Shown: piece after piece, positions 6,028 to 8,703 of the stretch
Layout: the number at the start of each line of letters is the position of its first letter
Position numbering within the stretch: the first letter of the stretch is position 1
Source of the DNA: Candidatus Omnitrophota bacterium
GTDB lineage: Bacteria > Omnitrophota > Koll11 > Gygaellales > Profunditerraquicolaceae
Assembly (NCBI GenBank): GCA_028717765.1
Contig: JAQUNE010000052.1
Span: forward strand, 1 to 8,703
Reading direction: 5' to 3'
DNA length: 8,703 nt
Made by a program: the position numbers and the translations under genes
Notes under the pieces: generated by a model
Seen by the model: only the letters and a program-made list of their open reading frames with translations
Databases searched by the model: none
What the model was told of the DNA's origin: nothing

Positions 6028-6411
6028 CTACTTTTCGCTTTTAGCAGCAGGTACTGCTTCGGTCTGCGCAGTATTCTGTCCTTCCTCTGTAGCAACAGGC
6101 CCTGCTTGCTCTACGGCCTGTCCCTCTTTTAACTCTGCAGGTGCTTGCTCTGCAGGTGCTTGTTCCTGCCCTTGCGCAGGTTTTGCCGCTTCCTCGGCCT
6201 TTTCTTCTTCACCGGGCGAAACAACTACCGGCCCGCTTAATTCGAGAGGAGCAGCTTCAACATTTTTTTGAATCTTTCTGGCCTTGTCCTGCTTTTCTTT
6301 CTCCTGAGGAGTCGATGGAGAAGCAGCGCCCTGCGCCCAAGAAATTCCTGCGCTAAACAATAAGGCCGTCACTACAACCAATATATTTTTCAATAATTTA
6401 TAATTTTTCAT
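6028..6411 (-). CDS. Secreted low-complexity Ala/Glu/Pro/Gln-rich small protein
   Basis: A 127-residue protein with a clear signal peptide: basic MKNYKLLKNI, a hydrophobic core (11-21), and a probable cleavage after Ala26 (ISWA-Q). The mature part is disordered-looking and rich in Ala, Glu, Gln, Pro and Lys, with two tandem QAPAE units encoded by an exact 15-base repeat. A short less biased block, VEAAPLELSGPVVVSP (51-66), may be the conserved part. There are no cysteines, so it is not a lipoprotein. The frame is open to an ATG at 6438, but ATG 6409-6411 has an excellent Shine-Dalgarno sequence and begins the signal peptide, so it is chosen. It is the first gene after its own promoter, followed by the four-helix membrane protein. 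I do not recognise the family; it could be a periplasmic linker or a surface protein. Confidence 0.82.
   Translation of the reverse strand: MKNYKLLKNILVVVTALLFSAGISWAQGAASPSTPQEKEKQDKARKIQKNVEAAPLELSGPVVVSPGEEEKAEEAAKPAQGQEQAPAEQAPAELKEGQAVEQAGPVATEEGQNTAQTEAVPAAKSEK
6133..6162 (-). repeat. Tandem 15-base repeat, two copies
   Basis: Positions 6133-6147 and 6148-6162 are identical (CTCTGCAGGTGCTTG on the plus strand) and encode QAPAE twice in the secreted low-complexity protein. The length is a multiple of three, so a change in copy number would keep the frame. Confidence 0.9.
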
Positions 6412-6417
6412 CTCTCT

Positions 6418-6424
6418 CCTCCTT
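6418..6424 (-). promoter_or_regulatory. Strong ribosome-binding site fixing the start at 6411
   Basis: On the minus strand AAGGAGG lies six bases upstream of ATG 6409-6411. It decides against the upstream in-frame ATG at 6438, which would place this site inside the coding region. Confidence 0.88.
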
Positions 6425-6434
6425 GCATAGAAAT

Positions 6435-6466
6435 ACACTCCGGCCTATTCCGTTAAGGCCGGGTGT
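6435..6466 (-). promoter_or_regulatory. 5'-end mRNA stem-loop in the leader of the secreted-protein gene
   Basis: On the plus strand ACAC-T-CCGGCC (6435-6445) and GGCCGGGTGT (6457-6466) form a ten-pair, GC-rich stem with one bulged base and an 11-base loop. It begins about four bases after the predicted transcription start (near 6470) and ends ten bases before the Shine-Dalgarno sequence. There is no T-run after it on either strand, so it is not a typical intrinsic terminator. A 5'-terminal hairpin of this kind can protect mRNA from decay. Confidence 0.65.
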
Positions 6467-6476
6467 CTATAATAAA

Positions 6477-6505
6477 AGTATACCTCAAAATATGCTTAAA
6501 GTCAA
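6477..6505 (-). promoter_or_regulatory. Promoter for the secreted protein / four-helix / TPR gene set
   Basis: On the minus strand TTGACT (6500-6505), a 17-base spacer and TATACT (6477-6482). Each matches five of six sigma-70 positions, and it closely resembles the leftward promoter at 2571-2599. It lies in the 105-base gap after the flavoprotein gene and would give a leader of about 59 bases. Confidence 0.72.
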
Positions 6506-6516
6506 TAATAGGCCGA

Positions 6517-7599
6517 TTAAATAAACTTAAACAGCAGTTTTTCTAATATTCCCTGCACGCCTTTTAAGCGGAAAAGTCGCAAAATTATGTCAGAATGCCG
6601 GTCAAAATCCGCAAATTTCTCCAAAATGGCACGGTTATGCTTTAATAACTTAAAAATCTTTAGCAAGCTTTCTTCATCCAATTCTTCGTAGAGACGTTTA
6701 ATCTTTAATCCTATTGCAATGTCTTCGCCAATCTTTTTGCGCCAATACTTTTCGTAGAGGTTTAGGCGGCGGCTCAAGATACAATCGCAGAGGATTTCCG
6801 CACAGCTTAACCCATAATAAATGCCTCCATGGGTAAGGGGCTTAATTTGACAGGCGGCATCCCCGACCAAAGCAATATTATCTTTTTGGGTAATGCAATG
6901 ACCCAGAGGCAGAATCCCGCCAAATTTCTCTAAAATCTGGCCTTCAATTTTAATCTCTTTGATGAACTTTAAAAGCTCGGAATGAGGGTTTTGCCCGATT
7001 AAGCCCACGCGGACAATTTCCTCTGTTTCTGGGACCAACCAGGCAAAATAGGGTTTTTTCATAAAAACCTGCACGATATGCTGTTTTACCGCAGTAGTCT
7101 TAATCCTCGCCTGGGCACCAAAATAATATTTTATATCTTCTTCATTGTCGATAATTTTACGTACGCCTGAATTTGCACCATCAGCTCCGATAATCAGGTC
7201 TGCGTTCAAATCTCCTTTTTCCGTTAAAACAATATACTTAGTCTTGGCTTTCTCCAGCCCCAAAAAACGGTTATTATATATTACTTCGATATTCTGGCTC
7301 AAAAGATAATCAAACATCCTGCGGTCCAGGACAATGGCCACTCTTTTCTTTTTTATCTGGAAAAAATCACCGTTTAGGTTGATTTGGGCGCCGTCGATAT
7401 AGTTAATCACCGCACTCTGAGGGAGGTTAAAGCGGGCCCGGCTAAAAAGCGAGTCGCTTACCAGGCCAGTACAATGCAGTGGCTGGCCCGAAGAAGCATG
7501 CTCCTCAATAACGGTTACATTAAGCGTTTTATCTTTCTGTTTCAAAAGATGCGCCAAATAACAACCTATAGGGCCTGCTCCGATAATTAATATTTTCAT
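6517..7599 (-). CDS. Geranylgeranyl-reductase-family FAD-dependent oxidoreductase
   Basis: A 360-residue flavoprotein of the COG0644/GGR group, whose known members reduce double bonds in isoprenoid chains or hydroxylate substrates. The N-terminal Rossmann fold has GAGPIG (7-12) and an acidic ribose-binding pair at Glu32/Glu33. The family cysteine segment HCTGLVS (42-48) follows. A GADGANS motif (138-144) and VGDAACQIKPLTHGG (245-259) are the second and third FAD-binding signatures. The C-terminal 90 residues are helical and basic. The length is usual for the family. No membrane helix is seen. The ATG follows the stop of the export gene by one base (TAG-C-ATG) with no Shine-Dalgarno sequence, so it is probably translated by coupling. 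The substrate cannot be read from the sequence: an isoprenoid lipid such as a polyprenyl carrier or a quinone is possible, and a different hydroxylase or dehydrogenase activity cannot be excluded. Confidence 0.88.
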   Translation of the reverse strand: MKILIIGAGPIGCYLAHLLKQKDKTLNVTVIEEHASSGQPLHCTGLVSDSLFSRARFNLPQSAVINYIDGAQINLNGDFFQIKKKRVAIVLDRRMFDYLLSQNIEVIYNNRFLGLEKAKTKYIVLTEKGDLNADLIIGADGANSGVRKIIDNEEDIKYYFGAQARIKTTAVKQHIVQVFMKKPYFAWLVPETEEIVRVGLIGQNPHSELLKFIKEIKIEGQILEKFGGILPLGHCITQKDNIALVGDAACQIKPLTHGGIYYGLSCAEILCDCILSRRLNLYEKYWRKKIGEDIAIGLKIKRLYEELDEESLLKIFKLLKHNRAILEKFADFDRHSDIILRLFRLKGVQGILEKLLFKFI

Positions 7600-7600
7600 G

Positions 7601-8437
7601 CTAAAAGAATGATTCTGGAACGACGATGGTGTCTCCGGGCAGCAAAACTATGTCGTAGCTTTTGTAGCCTTTCATAATTGCGGATATTTTTACGGGGTAA
7701 ACTCGTTTTTTGCCGTTTTCTTGGCGGACTACTCTTGTGGCGTCCATATCGGCAATTTTGGTAAAACCTCCTGCCAGGGCAATTGCCTCAAGGACAGTAA
7801 GGTCCTTTTTTAAAATAAAACTTCCCGGCTTATTCACTTGGCCAAGCACGGAAATCCTTCCGTATTCTTCAACAGAAACTACGTCACCGGGCAAGAGATC
7901 CAGGTCCTGTGATTTATCCCCTTTTTCAGTTATTCTAGTAGTATCAATTTCGTATATCTTTTCCTGCCCCTTCTCTTTGCGGATTACCTTTACCGAAGCA
8001 GGATTTCCGGTTTCCGAAAAGTCGCCGGCTAAAGCAATGGCTTCCATGAGCGTTAAGCTTCCCTTTAATTCAAAGGAGCCGGGTTTTTTCACCTGGCCTA
8101 AAACAGATACCTTACTGCCATATTCTTTCAAAAATACGTGCACCTGAGGGTTAACCAAATAATCCTCTGACAGAAGCTCACTAATGTTTTTTTCCAACTC
8201 CCGGACCGATAAACCGGCAGCCTTAATGTTGCCTAAAAGCGGATAATTAACTGTTCCTACCTCGGAAACCCTGACCATTTTATCCAGGTCAGGCTCATTA
8301 TAGACGCTAATCTCTAAGACGTCGTTAGGATGAATGGTATAATCGGTGTCCCCTTTTACATCCTTGGCTTGTACGGATGAAGAGAAAAACATGGCGGCAA
8401 TAACGGCAAAGAGGAATAATTTATAGGGCCTGCTCAT
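7601..8437 (-). CDS. Short Wza-like polysaccharide export protein (Poly_export plus two SLBB domains)
   Basis: A 278-residue exported protein of the outer-membrane polysaccharide export (OPX) family. The signal peptide (1-24, SVQA-K) has no lipobox cysteine, unlike Wza. The Poly_export domain (about 31-104) contains the characteristic YTIHPNDVLEISVYNEPDL opening. Two SLBB domains start at about 109 and 195, and share near-identical phrases (SVLGQVKKPGSF and SVLGQVNKPGSF, then EAIALAGDF and EAIALAGGF). The protein ends at VVPESFF, soon after the second SLBB, so the C-terminal amphipathic helix that forms the Wza outer-membrane pore is missing. ATG 8435-8437 starts the signal peptide and is one base from the stop of the upstream beta-barrel gene; an in-frame TTG at 8455 would overlap that gene and is not chosen. 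It probably acts in the periplasm, joining an inner-membrane exporter to the neighbouring barrel. Confidence 0.93.
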   Translation of the reverse strand: MSRPYKLFLFAVIAAMFFSSSVQAKDVKGDTDYTIHPNDVLEISVYNEPDLDKMVRVSEVGTVNYPLLGNIKAAGLSVRELEKNISELLSEDYLVNPQVHVFLKEYGSKVSVLGQVKKPGSFELKGSLTLMEAIALAGDFSETGNPASVKVIRKEKGQEKIYEIDTTRITEKGDKSQDLDLLPGDVVSVEEYGRISVLGQVNKPGSFILKKDLTVLEAIALAGGFTKIADMDATRVVRQENGKKRVYPVKISAIMKGYKSYDIVLLPGDTIVVPESFF

Positions 8438-8438
8438 T

Positions 8439-8703
8439 TTAGAATGTTCCAACAAATTTTATGGACATGATATGATCAACATAAGTATTGGCATCTACGT
8501 TTGAATAGTCTTCTTTCCATTCATATTTTAACAAAGTGGAAAACCAGCGCTGCAAATCATACTTTAAGGACGTGCTTACTCCGAACAAATTATCCATTCT
8601 TTCCTTCGCCGTAGGATCAGTTGGAGAAGGATAGTCGTCGTTTTCATAAAAGCTGTCTACTTTTAAAACCAATTTCGGGTTAAAAGCAAACTGATTCACC
8701 ACC
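8439..8703 (-). CDS. Outer-membrane beta-barrel protein, C-terminal part (N-terminus cut by window edge)
   Basis: Only the last 88 residues or so are in the window. They show alternating polar/hydrophobic strands with aromatic girdles (LVLKVDSFYEND, VSTSLKYDLQRWFSTLLKYEW, YVDHIMSIKFVGTF) and end in Phe, the usual C-terminal residue of barrels assembled by the BAM complex. The YDLQRWF...Y...DYSN...Y pattern recalls the beta-barrel proteins found with exopolysaccharide and exosortase systems. No start codon is visible: the first in-frame codon on the right is GTG at 8700-8702, inside a continuing frame. It is followed after one base by the OPX gene, which supports a shared job in export. The fold call is reasonably sure, the exact family is not. 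Confidence 0.75.
   Translation of the reverse strand, partial: VVNQFAFNPKLVLKVDSFYENDDYPSPTDPTAKERMDNLFGVSTSLKYDLQRWFSTLLKYEWKEDYSNVDANTYVDHIMSIKFVGTF

Noticed and set aside
6027..6095. Longer start (TTG at 6093-6095) for the four-helix membrane protein, overlapping the upstream gene by 68 bases
   Set aside because: The added residues are a highly basic, non-hydrophobic stretch that reads as an off-frame translation of the upstream acidic repeat region, and no Shine-Dalgarno sequence precedes it. TTG 6024-6026 fits the one-base spacing seen at other junctions.
5897..6271. Rightward open frame of 124 codons rich in Cys, Ala and Ser
   Set aside because: Its composition is the antisense image of the Ala/Glu/Gln repeats of the secreted protein; there is no ribosome-binding site or recognised fold.
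6412..6438. Upstream ATG (6436-6438) for the secreted low-complexity protein
   Set aside because: It would place a perfect Shine-Dalgarno sequence inside the coding region and put a charged stretch in front of the signal peptide.
6435..6466. Stem-loop as an intrinsic terminator of the flavoprotein gene
   Set aside because: There is no T-run after the stem on either strand, and it lies downstream of a good promoter in the leader of the next gene.
7710..8147. Rightward open frame of 145 codons
   Set aside because: It is antisense to the two SLBB domains and its repeated phrases are mirror images of the SLBB repeats, so it is a shadow frame.
8438..8455. Longer start (TTG at 8453-8455) for the polysaccharide export protein
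   Set aside because: ATG 8435-8437 directly begins a well-formed signal peptide and does not overlap the upstream barrel gene.

Overview
The window looks like a chromosomal segment of a Gram-negative-type (diderm) bacterium: it holds a lipoprotein, a periplasmic polysaccharide-export protein and the C-terminal end of an outer-membrane beta-barrel. I see no insertion sequences, tRNAs, rRNAs, CRISPR arrays or phage genes. The mix of genes (a thioredoxin/CcdA fusion, a DUF1573 lipoprotein, an EF-hand-bearing HtpX-like protease, a geranylgeranyl-reductase-family flavoprotein and long TPR proteins), together with the AT-rich coding style, recalls uncultivated diderms such as Omnitrophota. That placement is an inference with low confidence.

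Left part (1-2562, all on the minus strand, read right to left): a membrane redox gene (N-terminal thioredoxin fold fused to a CcdA-type transmembrane domain), then an overlapping DUF1573 lipoprotein gene, then an HtpX-like M48 membrane protease that runs off the left edge. The protease gene also seems to have its own consensus promoter inside the lipoprotein gene, and a weak hairpin that could cover its ribosome-binding site.

Centre (2563-3955): a compact divergent promoter region of 88 bases drives the redox gene leftward and a membrane-bound GGDEF-domain protein rightward. Both predicted transcription starts lie within a few bases of the ATG and neither ATG has a Shine-Dalgarno sequence, so both mRNAs may be leaderless. 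The GGDEF gene meets the next gene tail to tail, sharing the TTAA that forms both stop codons.

Right part (3952-8703, all minus strand): reading leftward from the right edge come an outer-membrane beta-barrel (partial), a short Wza-like export protein with two SLBB repeats, and a geranylgeranyl-reductase-family flavoprotein. A fresh promoter with a 5'-end mRNA hairpin follows, then a small secreted Ala/Glu/Pro/Gln-rich protein, a four-helix membrane protein and a membrane-anchored protein with about ten TPRs. Several genes in this half are separated by a single base (stop-N-start) and lack clear Shine-Dalgarno sequences, which suggests translational coupling. The beta-barrel and the short export protein together suggest a two-part outer-membrane polysaccharide exporter. 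The roles of the downstream small genes are not known.

There is no stretch over 300 bases without a gene. The intergenic regions are 54, 88 and 105 bases long and are described below.
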